The notes under the pieces are model-generated. The model worked only from the letters and a program-made list of their open reading frames with translations. It was not told the DNA's origin and searched no databases. Of a DNA stretch of 64,000 nt, positions 11,713 to 22,490 are shown piece after piece. Made by a program: the position numbers and the translations under genes. Within the stretch, counting starts at the first letter, position 1. Each line of letters starts with the position of its first letter. Source of the stretch: Eucommia ulmoides. Lineage: Eukaryota > Streptophyta > Magnoliopsida > Garryales > Eucommiaceae. The stretch spans positions 10,122,614 through 10,186,613 of the forward strand of contig CM028328.1 in assembly GCA_016647705.1 (NCBI GenBank). The letters run 5' to 3'.

Positions 11713-14207
11713 TGTTGATCCTAAAATTTTGATGAACAATTAAATGTTTATATTTTTTGCGGAACTAATATGTTTATTAAGTATTTCAGTTTAAAGAGTT
11801 CTATACAATATCATAAAGTAATTGTAAAAGATGCAGAGACGATTACATCATGAAGAAATTGTTAAGGATGTAGAGATGGATACTAAGCGATTGAAAATTC
11901 TGAAGAATCTAAATGAAAACAACTCTAATCTATTTTTACTCTTAATGTATCCCGATTAGGATCACACACGACACAAAAATGATTTTATAATTATGTGTGT
12001 TTTTTTATAGGATCCTAATTAATGAAATTATTTGCTCCTATATGTAATTGAAAAAGAAATAAAGATAATTGATTAAAATTGAATTTAAGAAGTTAGTGGA
12101 GCTAATTGAGAAAAGAAATCGGTTAAAGGGGCGAAAATATCAAAGAAAATAATTTAAAATAAAATTAAGGAAGGAGCTCTGCATGGTCCAGTCTACAGAT
12201 AAGTCGACTTATGAAAATTAGACAAAGTCCTTGAATCGTTCAGTCGACAGGCAGGTCAACCTATGGCCAAATAATAAACTCTCTGAATCTCTAGGTCGAT
12301 AGATAAGTCAACTTGATAAACTCTCTGAATCGTCCACTCGACAGATGATGGATGAGTGGTTGACCGATGGGTGAAGGAATTTTGGCTTGGCTATTATCCT
12401 GAATCGAGCGGTCGACAGATGTGTCTTGGTCGGTCGACCAATAAGTCTATTTCAGGTTTTGTGGAATTTCGAGATTTGTTCAAAAATTAGCCGTTAACTA
12501 GCTGTTATTTGGTTACTTGATTGAGAGATTTTAGAGATATGAATATCTTTAAGATATAATACTCTTATTTGAATATCTATATAGATTTGGTACATGTAAT
12601 TAAAATATTTTTCAAATCGATCCTTTTAATACTTCCTATCTTATTGATTTGTGTTTGTAAATTCTTTTGAGGGACTATATTGAATATTTTGAAAGCTATA
12701 ATTAAGTAAAATACACCTTAAATGAAAGGAATCAATATATGAGGTCTATAAGTGATTTTAAATGACATATTTTGTGAAAACTAGCCGTTATAGGGTTTGT
12801 TTCAAGTGGCGTTAAATAGACCTGCGGATTTTATATAATATTGACACCATATCAAGAACAATTCAGTTTATAAGCTTTTATAAAAGTCATTATTCTGATA
12901 TTATTTTGGGAGATCAAATAGTGAGATCAATTGCTAAGGAGTTCTTGAGTTAAAGCGCTGATTGTGTAAATGTCACCGATTTAAGTTGTCTAGCGTTTTA
13001 AATCTTTAATTTGTCGATGTTATTCGGGTGAGATCTTTCCAAACTATTACTCTTTATTGCATATTTATTTTTTCTATAGTTGCTTGGTTGATAAGATCTT
13101 GATAAAATCATTTTTTGAACTTTAAATCGCATAAAAATATTTTAAAATGATTTTTGGTGAAAATCTGATTACATACCTATTTGTGTGCTATTCATATTTA
13201 TCATAATTAGATTTTTATGTTTTCTTGGTGAAAGTGTTCCAAGCATATTCTTAATTGAGTTTATTGCGATAATTGTTTGCTTGGTTAATTGATTGTTGAG
13301 AAATTGTTTTTGAAGTTTAAAAGTATAAAAAAATCTTTTAAAATGATTTGTGTGATAATATGATTATGTGCTCAATTTTGTGCTACCCGCATTATTTTTA
13401 TAATCAATTTTTTTTGTTTCCTCACTTAATTCTATCACTAGTAAATATGGAGACATTAATTGAGTTTAAATTGATTTGAGGTGGTAGAAGTTCCGAGTGG
13501 AAAGAACTTATTAATTTATTGTAATTGGTGAGCTGAGTGTCGAATTAGATACTATTGAGAGTGTCTAATCAAGGGTAGCTGGTTTTAATCTCTTCCGATA
13601 AAGAGATTGATGTATTAATTATTCCTTGATTGAATTTGTGAGTAATTTTGTGAAGGTTCCATTATTACCTGGGAAAATGATAGTTGAAGTATTTTTCTAA
13701 GATTTTGATTCTTTAGCCTAAGGTATAAAAAGAATTGAGTTATTCTTGAGCCTGTAAAAAGTAGAGGTTATTCTTGAGCTTGAGAAAAAGAAGAGGTTAT
13801 TCTTGAGCTTGAGAAAAAGAAGAGGTTATTCTTGAGCTTGAGAACAGAATTTTGTAAAGGTTGATTCTGAGACTATGAAAAGAATCATTGTGTAAAGGTT
13901 TAGTTCCTATCCATTTAAAGGAATCTTAGTGATTAGTGGGTGCGAATCTCTGTGGGGTTCAGAGGACTGGATTAACCAAAATTAGTTTGGTGAATCAGGA
14001 TAAATTTTTGGTGTGTTGTTTTCTTTACATTGTTTATTTTTGGTTGTTTGGTATGCACCTAGTTAATAATATATTTCCGCTGCTATATAGAGATAATAAT
14101 TAATTTACGATTAAAATTAATTATTTAGATTTTTTAAGTATTTTCTCTAACAATTTTTTATATCTATCCAATTCACCCCTCTTCTTGGGTTGCTCACTAG
14201 GCCAACA
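11713..14207 (+). mobile_element. Nested solo LTR, SIRE-like copia type
   Basis: The 2495-bp segment starts TGTTGATCCTAAAATTTTGA, ends CACTAGGCCAACA, and is flanked by the perfect 5-bp duplication AGCTC (11708-11712 and 14208-14212). The start phrase and the AATTCACCCCTCTTCTTGGG before its end are typical of SIRE/Maximus-lineage copia LTRs, which also gives the orientation. It has no coding frame. It is younger than the element it interrupts. Confidence 0.85.
13739..13855 (+). repeat. 29-bp tandem repeats inside the solo LTR
   Basis: Four units of GTTATTCTTGAGCTTGAGAA plus an A/G-rich tail start near 13739, 13767, 13796 and 13825. The second and third are identical; the first and last are diverged. 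Confidence 0.9.
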
Positions 14208-15277
14208 AGCTCAAATTTTCTCAGTTTATAAATGGACAGACTTTATATAATATGCCCCAGCCTGGGGCTGGGGCTGGGGCAGCCAAGCTCAAATTTTATC
14301 AGTGTATAAATGAGTAGGCTCCATATAATGTGCCCCACCCAGGGGCTGGGGAGAAAATGAGGAGCACTAGATATAAAATGTGCCTCAGCCTGCGGAATGA
14401 CCAAACCTTTATAGGTTGCCTATGTACCTCGGCATTACACCGAGGATCAAGTTTAGCGTAGTTCATGACATGCCTCTTTCAAGACTGAACACAAATACTC
14501 AAGAAGATACTCAACAAATGGTGAAAAGACAATCAACCCATGTAAAAAAATTATAAACAGGCAAACATTGAAACATTTTTTTTAATTGATTTTTTTATTT
14601 ATTTTATTCTTTTTTCAAGAAAATATTGGTCATCTTTAAGCGAACCACATTTTTTTAAAAAAAAAAAAAATTCAGGCTTTGTTTTCAATTGGGGGTCTTT
14701 CCCTCCCTTTAGATTTGGTGAAATTTTGTTTTTGACCTGTTGAAGGGATTGAAAAGAACAGTGCACTCTAACCTTTGTGGTACAAACTTGGCTCGGCTTT
14801 CTTGGGCATTTGAGATTAATTTCGACACTTGGGATCTAGAACCCCTGTATACTTTGTATTTCAATCAACTCTTGCAACTGTACTACAAAAAAAAAAAAAA
14901 AAACATAAAATTTCAAAGTTAATTCTCCCAAATATCTATTCTTCCCTGATATGATTTTCTGTGTTGATTTTGATTTGAGTATGACAAATATGATTTGAAT
15001 AATATTCAAAATTCTTTTCCAAAATTTGTAACACAAGACGACCCTCCTCAACTAATGAGTATTCGAACACCTCTTTCCACGAGGAGACTTTTGAATAACT
15101 GAAATATAGATGCTTCTTGAATTCATTTTTTTTTTTTTTTTTTTATGTATTTATTTTTTTTGAAATTTTCATTTTTCCGTTGTTATATTTTTTCTATTTT
15201 TTTCTTCTATTTTTTTTTTTTAAAGAAGCATCTTTAGACATTGGACAAGTCTCTTGACATCAAAAGGTTTTGGGACG

Positions 15278-15520
15278 ATGACTTTGTTTTATGATGGATT
15301 GCTTAGCCGTTGGATGAGTCATTTGAGTAATGAATTCTCGGAAGATGGCCTTTCAAATAAGGGCTTTTCGGGTAATGGCTTTGCTTTATAACGGATTGTC
15401 TGGCCATTAAAATGGGGCATTAGGAATGGATTTTTAGAAGATGGACTTTCAGATAATGGCTTTTCGGGTAATGGTTATGCTTTATGACAGATTGTCTAGC
15501 CGGGAAATGATTTTTGGGCT
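15278..15520 (+). repeat. ~96-bp tandem repeats inside the LARD-type element
   Basis: Two and a half units start near 15278, 15374 and 15470. They share the landmarks GCTTTATAACGGATTGTCT, GAAGATGG and GGCTTTTCGGGTAATGG in the same order. Confidence 0.75.
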
Positions 15521-16791
15521 TAATCAATGCTCTTACCAATTTTCTAGGGGTTAAAAGAAAGATAAAGTGGAATTTGAAATTGATAGGAAATACAATACCC
15601 TTTTAGCAATTTGGCTGACCATCGGGAAGTGTGTATTCCTAGGCGATGATGGTGAATAATCTTCTGTTTACTTTGACCTCATCCCATTGATCGGAATTGA
15701 AAATTTGGGGCTTTGAAAAAAGAGTATTTTTTTTTATGTTGGATGGAGTGTTACAATCTGTATTGAGAGATGCATGGGGCCCAAGGATAGGATTTTTTAA
15801 AGTCGTTTTTTTTTTTCTGGTTAAGACAAATTATCTTGGTTCACTTTCTTTCAGATCAAAATCTTTCTTATTATCGAAATCATATTTATCATGCTCGAGT
15901 TCATTTTCAACACATAGATCATAAACAAACAATTTTTGAATATTTGAAAAAAATAAATAAGCGTTAGACTTTTGAGACGTCCTTTAAAAACACAGTAGCA
16001 ATTATTGAAAGTTTCAAGTCATTTACAAAGCAAATCTTCTACCATTCAGAAGGCTAACTAGATGGAGATGTGGATTTAAGATTTTGCTTAATTTTATCAA
16101 GAAATAAATTCCAACACACCAAGAGATATAAATTAGGCTCACAAATGGTACCCACAGAATTTGGCTTTGGCTTGTAATTAGAGCGATTAATGTTTCACCA
16201 CAGGGTGGGTTCGAAAAAAAAAATCCCTCATTTTTTGAGGATAAGACACGAAGAGTTATGGAAAAGATAGGATCACACGATGGAAGGCGAAAAAAATTAG
16301 GCTTATGAAAATATAGGTATTTATGGTTTGTGATCCAAGGTATTGAGATGGAGTATGATTTTGACTTTGGAGGGATTTTAGGGGTACCACTTGATTCAGG
16401 TGCATGGGTCAAGTAGGTAATTTAGAGGCGAGAGGTAGGGCGACATTTGACTGAGTAGGTTTTGGATTGCGATTTTTTATTTTGGTCAAACTTTGAAGGT
16501 ACCACTTGAATTGGGAATTTGGGTCAATATGATTTCATTTACGATCAGGTCATCTCATTCGGGAGGGAAATCTTGAGAATTGTTTGTAGCCTTTTTTTTT
16601 TTTTTGCTTTTTTTTTTTCATTTATTATTATTATTTTCACTCACTTTTAGATGACCAGTATTTTCCTCAAATTATACTTATTTACAAAAAAAAATAAAAA
16701 AATGAAGAGATTACAAAATAAAACAAGACATTTGGATTTAGATTTTTTTGGACTCACTTGGATATTGTAAGCTCAACACTCTAAAATAATT

Positions 16792-16807
16792 CCCAGTGGA
16801 GTTGCCA
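16792..16807 (-). other. Primer-binding site of the LARD-type element
   Basis: Two bases inside the right LTR, the minus strand reads TGGCAACTCCACTGGG. This is one or two bases from the TGGCGACTCCACTGGGGA motif seen after the 5' LTR of many plant gypsy elements, so the element is minus-oriented and 16810-19659 is its 5' LTR. Confidence 0.7.
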
Positions 16808-16809
16808 GC

Positions 16810-19659
16810 TGACGCGCCTCAATTTTCCAAAAGAAAAGGAAACAAATATAAGGTATAAAATGAGAAAGGTTTTTTTAAAAGCGTCAATTTTCTCATAAAA
16901 GTACTTAAGCCAATTTTAGAAAATAGAGTCGTCACCTAAAATTGAGTTTAAATGGTTTGTTAGGTTACTGAATTTTTTTAAAAAAAAATAATTTGAAAAA
17001 TTGCTTAAGTAAAAATTTTGACTCCAAAAAGCATGGTTTGACTAGAGATTCGTTTTAAAGAATTCGGGGGGTGAGTTACACTCAGGAAAGGTGTTAGGCA
17101 CCCCAAGACGTCCGTTTAAAAAACAATACCTTATCCGATTAAGTTCAATCAAAATTTAAATCCGAATGTTTTATTTGATTTTGAAGTCTCTTCTTAGAAA
17201 ATAATTTTTGTCTTTTTTTTTAAAATAAAAATAAAAAATAAGTAGAAACTTTTTCTTTTTTTTTTAATTTTCATGAAATAAAATAGAAAAATAATTTTTA
17301 TTTTTTTATTTTTGAAATGTTCCCCCGGTATGATCGCTTATAAAATATCGATGATTTAATGAGGATGACTTCCGGGGGTTTTAATGTCTTGGGTTTTAAG
17401 TTTGGGTTATTTTGATAAATGAAAGGAATACCGGCGCGTGTCAAAATATTTAAAAAAAAAAAAAAACTTTTTTTTTTTTTTTAAGAAATGAAGTATAGGA
17501 GAGTTGATTGGTTTGGAAAACATAATTAAAAGTATTTTGAGAAAATTTCATTTTTGAAGAAACACATTTTTTACGCGAAAACTATTTGGAATGACTCCAT
17601 TTTTACTAATTTTTCAAAAATACTCCATTTTCAAAAAGATTATATTTTTTATTATTCATAATTTTTTGTATTTCTTAAAAAAAATGATTTTATACTTTTC
17701 TAGAAAATTTTATTTTACAAAAACTATTTTTATGTTTTTTTTAGTGATGAAATATATGTGAAATGTAAATAAATTTTTTATTCCTTCCATTTTATTAACT
17801 TATCCCAAAGCTCAAAATCCGACTTAAGGAAGTGCTTTCCTAAACCCACCGTTTGAAAATTTCACATTATTTGGGAAATCCGGAACGATGATATAGAAAA
17901 TTCTCCCTTTCTCAGATTTCAAGTTAAGGGTTTTCCTTTTTTATATTCTTTATTTGTTATTTGGATTTTTCGTTTTTTTCGGTTTTTTTTTTTTTTTTTT
18001 TTTAAATGATTACTTTCATTTTTCTATTTTTTTTATGCGAGAGAGTAAATATTTACATAACAAATACAGTACATAAAGTGCATAAAATAAAATTATAGAA
18101 ATAAAAGAGCGGAATGGCGCAGAACAGAAAAATACATACAAAAAAATTAAAAAAAAAAAAAAAAAAACACAGAAAGACGCAGAACAGTAAATAAATACAA
18201 CTAAATAAAAGCGCGGAAAGGTGCAGAACAAAAAAATAAATGTAGAAAAGTAAGCCATTTTTTAAATGTTTCAGTGGAATATCCTTTTAAGTTTTGTCCA
18301 ATTTTAAGTCCATCTTTTCAAACGGTTTAAAGCAAAAATAAAAATGTAGTTGAAGAGTAGAAAAAAAAAAAAAAAAAACTTACCTGGGTTGAGATGGTTT
18401 TTTCTCCTTTTTCCTTTCTTCTTCTTTTTATTTTTGACAAAAAAAAAAACAAGTACCATTTTTCTTTAAACTGAAGACCCACACCCAACAGAAAAAAAAT
18501 TCTCTCTGTCTAATCTCTCTCACCTTTTCTCCAAATGGCCAATTCAAAAAAAAAATCCCCTTTTGTTGTTGGAAATGGCTGCCATTTATAGGCAGCCATT
18601 CCTTTTTTTTTTTAAATTATTTATATTTTTATAGATATAGCCATATAGAGATGAAAGCAACCTCTTTTTCCAATATTGCAGCTCCAATTGCAACCCATTA
18701 ATGGGCTGCAATTGCGCCCCTAGGTTGCATGCAACCCTCCACATTTTTTATATATATTATTTTTTTTTCATTTTTTTTTATAAAACTATAGTTAGATTAT
18801 CAAAAATTTAACCGAGTTTAAATTATTTGTTCGCCAATTTCATGAATTTTTGAAAATACCTGAACTTTAGAGTCAAAATAAAAAAATTTAAAACAATTTG
18901 ATTTCAATTGATTTAAATTTTGAAAATTAAAATTGACCAAATAAAAGATGATAAATGTTCAAGATTCATTTTAATTTGATCAATTTAGTCCGAAAAATAA
19001 CTTTTATAAATTTTTATTTTGACCCCGAAATTTTCTTTTGAATTTCCGAACCTCAATAAAAGTTTCGATTCGATTTTCTCAAGAATTAATCATTTCAAAA
19101 AATAAATTTTTAATTCAAAATTGGTCCTTGTTAAAAACAATTTAAAATTTCACAAAATTTTAATTAGGTCCCTTAAACTTTATAATTCGACAAATTGTCT
19201 CAATTGGTTTATTCGGTGGACCAATTAGAATTATGAGATTTTTAATTAACTTGTTTTGAGTATAATTGAACATTCCAAAGATTAATTTCAAAATCCAAGT
19301 CTAAATATAAATCTTTCGAATTTTCAATTTAGTCCCAAAACTTTTTCAAAATGAACAATTTTGATTGAAAACTCTCAACTGAATAACCTTTTATCTTAAT
19401 TGGATTTTTTAGATATTAATTTAAATCCTAGAGACTTAATTTATTATTTCAAACCTCCAATTAAACCAAATAAATTTCCAATTGTAAAATTCAAATTTGA
19501 AATAATTCCTGAAACCGTTGAATTGACCCTCCATTTTTGTTTGGATTTTCTCAAAATTCATGAATAATTGACTTGGCAAAAAGAAACATTTTTATTTTTA
19601 TTTTTGTTCTTTTTATTTTTAAATGCCATGTAGGAACGGGACAAAATGCGGTGTCTTCA
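16810..19659 (-). repeat. 5' LTR of the LARD-type element
   Basis: The direct-repeat partner of 7307-10394. On the minus strand it starts TGAAGACACCGCATTTTGTC and ends GAGGCGCGTCA, directly before the primer-binding site. Reading frames inside it are poly-A/T-rich and differ between the two LTRs, so none is coding. Confidence 0.85.
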
Positions 19660-20037
19660 CTCTGCATACATAATGTAAGACCTAAATTATAGCATGTACG
19701 TCATCTTAGCTACATTTTGGTGGAACTGGGAAAATTCGAGATGAAATTGGGTTGATAAAAATTCAAATTCAAAATCTAGGGGTCAATTCGCAAATTTAGA
19801 AACATTAAATCCAAACTTTGGGGGGGGTAAATTGACATTTAATTTTTAATTGAAACTTTAAGGGGTGAAATTGCAAATCTTAAAAACTTTTAAAAACGTT
19901 GCAATTGATTAAAATTAAGATTTAAAGGAAGTTGGGGGAGGAAAGGGTAATTAATTAAAAAGTTTATTATATATATATATATATATATGCTGGTGATCGG
20001 ACGAAGTAACTGCCGGCAGGAAATAGGGAGAGCAGCG

Positions 20038-20088
20038 ACGTGGCAAGTTTGGAGGAAGTGAACCCACTAAATGCATGCGATATATATA
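20038..20088 (+). promoter_or_regulatory. Likely LTR promoter: ABRE-like motif plus TATA
   Basis: ACGTGGC (20038-20044), the core of a plant ABRE/G-box-type element, lies about 37 bp before TATATATA (20081-20088). The same spacing class is kept in the other two copies (533 and 578; 37366 and 37410), which supports a promoter at this point of the LTR. Confidence 0.55.
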
Positions 20089-21604
20089 CGTGTAATGATC
20101 AAACCATCTCACAAAAATCTGAAATTAAAAAAAAAATAAAAAATCAGGAAATAGAGAGAGAAAGGAAGGTCGGCAGCAGGCTCCGGTGGGTTGGTGTGTG
20201 TGTTGTCGTCGATTTCAGGTGAGGGAGTAATAGGCCATCGTCGTCGGTCTACTGCGAGTATGTGGGTGTGTGTTCTGTCCACCGGCAGTGTGTGCTTAAT
20301 CGTCGTCGTTCACCGGTGTGTGCGTTCGGTTCGTCGTCGAGTGTGTGGGCTGCCGGCAGTGGGTGTGTTCTGGTTGTTCGGCGACTGTGTGGGGGTGTGT
20401 AATGGCGCCATCAAGTCTGGATGTGTGATCATCGACGGCGTGGGGGTGTTCTTCCGGTGTGAGGCTGAGTGCTGCCGGCCGGAGTGTTAGAAAGAGAGAG
20501 AAGGTGGGTATCGGTTCCGGGTAAGTGTTCCGTCCGGCGTCATGGGTGTTCCGTCTTCGTGGATGTGTGGCATGATCGGAGCAGGATCGGTCACCGGTGA
20601 GTCCCAGAGCAGAAACAGAAAACGAAGTGAGAGAGAGGGAGTCGTCGGTGATGTCGACGTTCGGCGGGGAGCTCGTTCAGTCGACGGTGACTGTGAGGGG
20701 GGAGTGCGTGTGTTCGGCGTCTGGGGTATGTGTAATCGGTGGCGGTGTGCTCATGAGGGGAGTGGGCCAGTTAGTGACTGGTTCAAACTGGCACTGAAGC
20801 AGAAGCCAAAGCAGAGAAGAGAAAAGGGAAAAAGAAAAAAAAAAAGAAGGAAGAAGGAAAAAAAAGAAAAGAAAAGGGAAATACACAAACCACCCCACTG
20901 GAAATTAAAAACCCTTCTAGTGGTCGCCAAACGATTCGGAATCAGGTGAAATTTCAATCAATTAATAATTTTTGTTAAATTAAATTTTATTTAGCGTTAT
21001 AAATCCCAAAATCATAACAATTTCCTAACGATTAATTAATTTTAATTACGTGGTACATAAAATAGTAACGATTTGGAATATAGGGTCTGCATTGCATGAT
21101 TTGGATGTTTTAGATAAGATATTAATTTAGGTTCTGTTACTATTAGGCTCGCAGGCACCGGTGTCCCGATAGAGTATGGTCAGTGAAGGTTTTGGAGAGT
21201 GGTTTACGAGGTGAGTGTATTGTCTTCTTGCTAAACTATTTTTCTATGAATATATATTATGAGATATGTGATTATTTAAACTGGTTTTCGATAGTTTTTA
21301 AAAAGAAGTTGAAAAATGAATTTTCGCTGGATTTGGTGAAATTAGACGATGTTTTTAAAAAAGAGAATAGGAAACATCTATTTTTCTAAAATGCCTGGTT
21401 TTCTAAAAATAAAGGGTGGAAAAATAGTTTTAATAAAATTAGACGCTTTCTTTAAAAGAAAGTGTAAAATATGATTTTTGGATTTAAAAGTTGGTTTTGA
21501 AGAAAAGAGGTAGACGTAGGGATTTGACAATGTTGTGTAGACGATATTTATTGAGTTGTGATTCAATGATGCTGTAATTGATTTTGGACGATGCTATGGT
21601 TGTT

Positions 21605-21745
21605 CTCCCCGAAAGGGGTGTGGTTTCTCCCCGAAAGAGGTGTGGATTATATTTCTCCCCATAAGGGGTGTGGATTCTTCCCATGGAATATAGATGTTTC
21701 TCCCCGAAAGGGGTGTGGATTATATTTCTCCCCAAAAAGGGGGTG
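21605..21745 (+). repeat. Array of CCCC-loop-GGGG hairpins
   Basis: Five short hairpins share the frame CTCCCC-loop-GGGGTGTGGA. Stems and loops are CCCC/GGGG with GAAA (21607-21618 and 21702-21713), GAAA with one stem mismatch (21629-21640), ATAA (21657-21668) and AAAAA (21730-21743). A degenerate TTCCCATGGAA unit lies between the third and fourth. GAAA is a GNRA tetraloop if transcribed on this strand. Confidence 0.8.
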
Positions 21746-22414
21746 TGTATATTTCGTATGAAGGCATTCCTACGAATGTTACGGTACCGTTGCAACTCCC
21801 GATCGTGAGGTTAAAACGATCACTATGGCTAGTCAGTGTGTGTTGTGGTGGAGTAGGTGTTTGAGATGTAATGTTTTACTTATACTGGGTGATTTATTAG
21901 TTATTATGGTGATTGGTATCATTTTACTAGATGAGTTGGAATGGAACTTATATTTGTTGCTTTATTTTCACTGCTATGATCATGGAGAATTTTACTAGTT
22001 ATGTGATGATTCTATACATAATGCTTGATCCATTTAGATATTATAGAATGATTTATTATTACAAAATATTTTTACTAAGAAGGCAGTACACTCGCAGGTA
22101 AAATGGTTAGGAACCGATCGGTCCCCTACTGGCGCTAGTTAGAGTTATGCGGGTTACGCAAAAAGGGATCATTTGAGGGAAAACTTTGGAGACGAGATAT
22201 CAGAAATGAAATCTAAGTGAGGTTCCGGGGTTTTGTTTGATTGTACTTATGTTTCGAGATGGTGTATCCCTATAAGAGAGAACTTTTATATGTGTGGTAC
22301 AAACTTACAATTTTGTTATTGACATATTGGGGTTGGCTAGTTAGTTGGGCGGCATCATGTCTACGTCACGCCGGCCCTACCTGTCGGGTGTCCGGGGTGG
22401 GGTGTGACACATAA

Positions 22415-22490
22415 AACAATATAATAATTGATGTTATATTCAACATTCACAGGTGTCGAATGTAATATCCACGCATAATACGATCCATAC
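22415..22490 (+). repeat. Remainder of the interrupted ~80-bp hairpin repeat
   Basis: It continues the array at 7081-7301: AATTGATGTTATATTCAACA and GGTGTCGAATGTAATATC match the unit order and the hairpin. The two LTR insertions at 7307 and 19674 separate the halves by about 15 kb. Confidence 0.7.

Larger units (their letters stand above)
7307..19659 (-). mobile_element. Large non-coding LTR retrotransposon (LARD type)
   Basis: The 12.35-kb element has two long direct repeats: 7307-10394 (TGACGCGCC...GTGTCTACA) and 16810-19659 (TGACGCGCC...GTGTCTTCA). Flanking 5-mers CTCTA (7302-7306) and CTCTG (19660-19664) match at four of five bases, as expected for an old target duplication. A primer-binding sequence next to the right repeat, read on the minus strand, sets the orientation. 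The 6.4-kb interior has no recognisable gag, protease, reverse transcriptase or integrase; it holds tandem repeats and a nested solo LTR. Such elements are presumed to move with proteins from an autonomous relative. The 129-codon frame at 16023-16412 is not conserved with anything recognised and is not called. Confidence 0.85.
19674..22409 (+). mobile_element. Solo LTR, family A copy 2 (longest copy)
   Basis: The 2736-bp segment starts TGTAAGACC, ends GGGGTGTGACA, and is flanked by the perfect 5-bp duplication CATAA (19669-19673 and 22410-22414). It inserted a few bases from the LARD-type element, in the same ~80-bp hairpin repeat. In order it holds a likely promoter (20038-20088), a GT/GC-rich segment, candidate splice donors AG|GTGAAATTT (near 20946) and GAG|GTGAGTGT (near 21211), a hairpin array (21605-21745), a 43-bp block nearly identical to copy 3 (21781-21823), and a candidate acceptor ACACTCGCAG (near 22097). 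Frames of 66-135 codons in it are Arg/Lys- or Val/Gly-rich, differ between copies, and are not called. Confidence 0.9.

Noticed and set aside
16023-16412. 129-codon minus-strand frame inside the LARD-type element
   Set aside because: No recognisable domain, AT-rich codon use, and no support from a second copy.
20542-20949. 135-codon frame (and others of 66-118 codons) within the family A LTRs at 0.9-1.4, 20.2-20.9 and 37.7-38.4 kb
   Set aside because: They translate GT-rich, A-rich or GA-rich low-complexity DNA, occur on both strands at once, and are not shared in frame between LTR copies.
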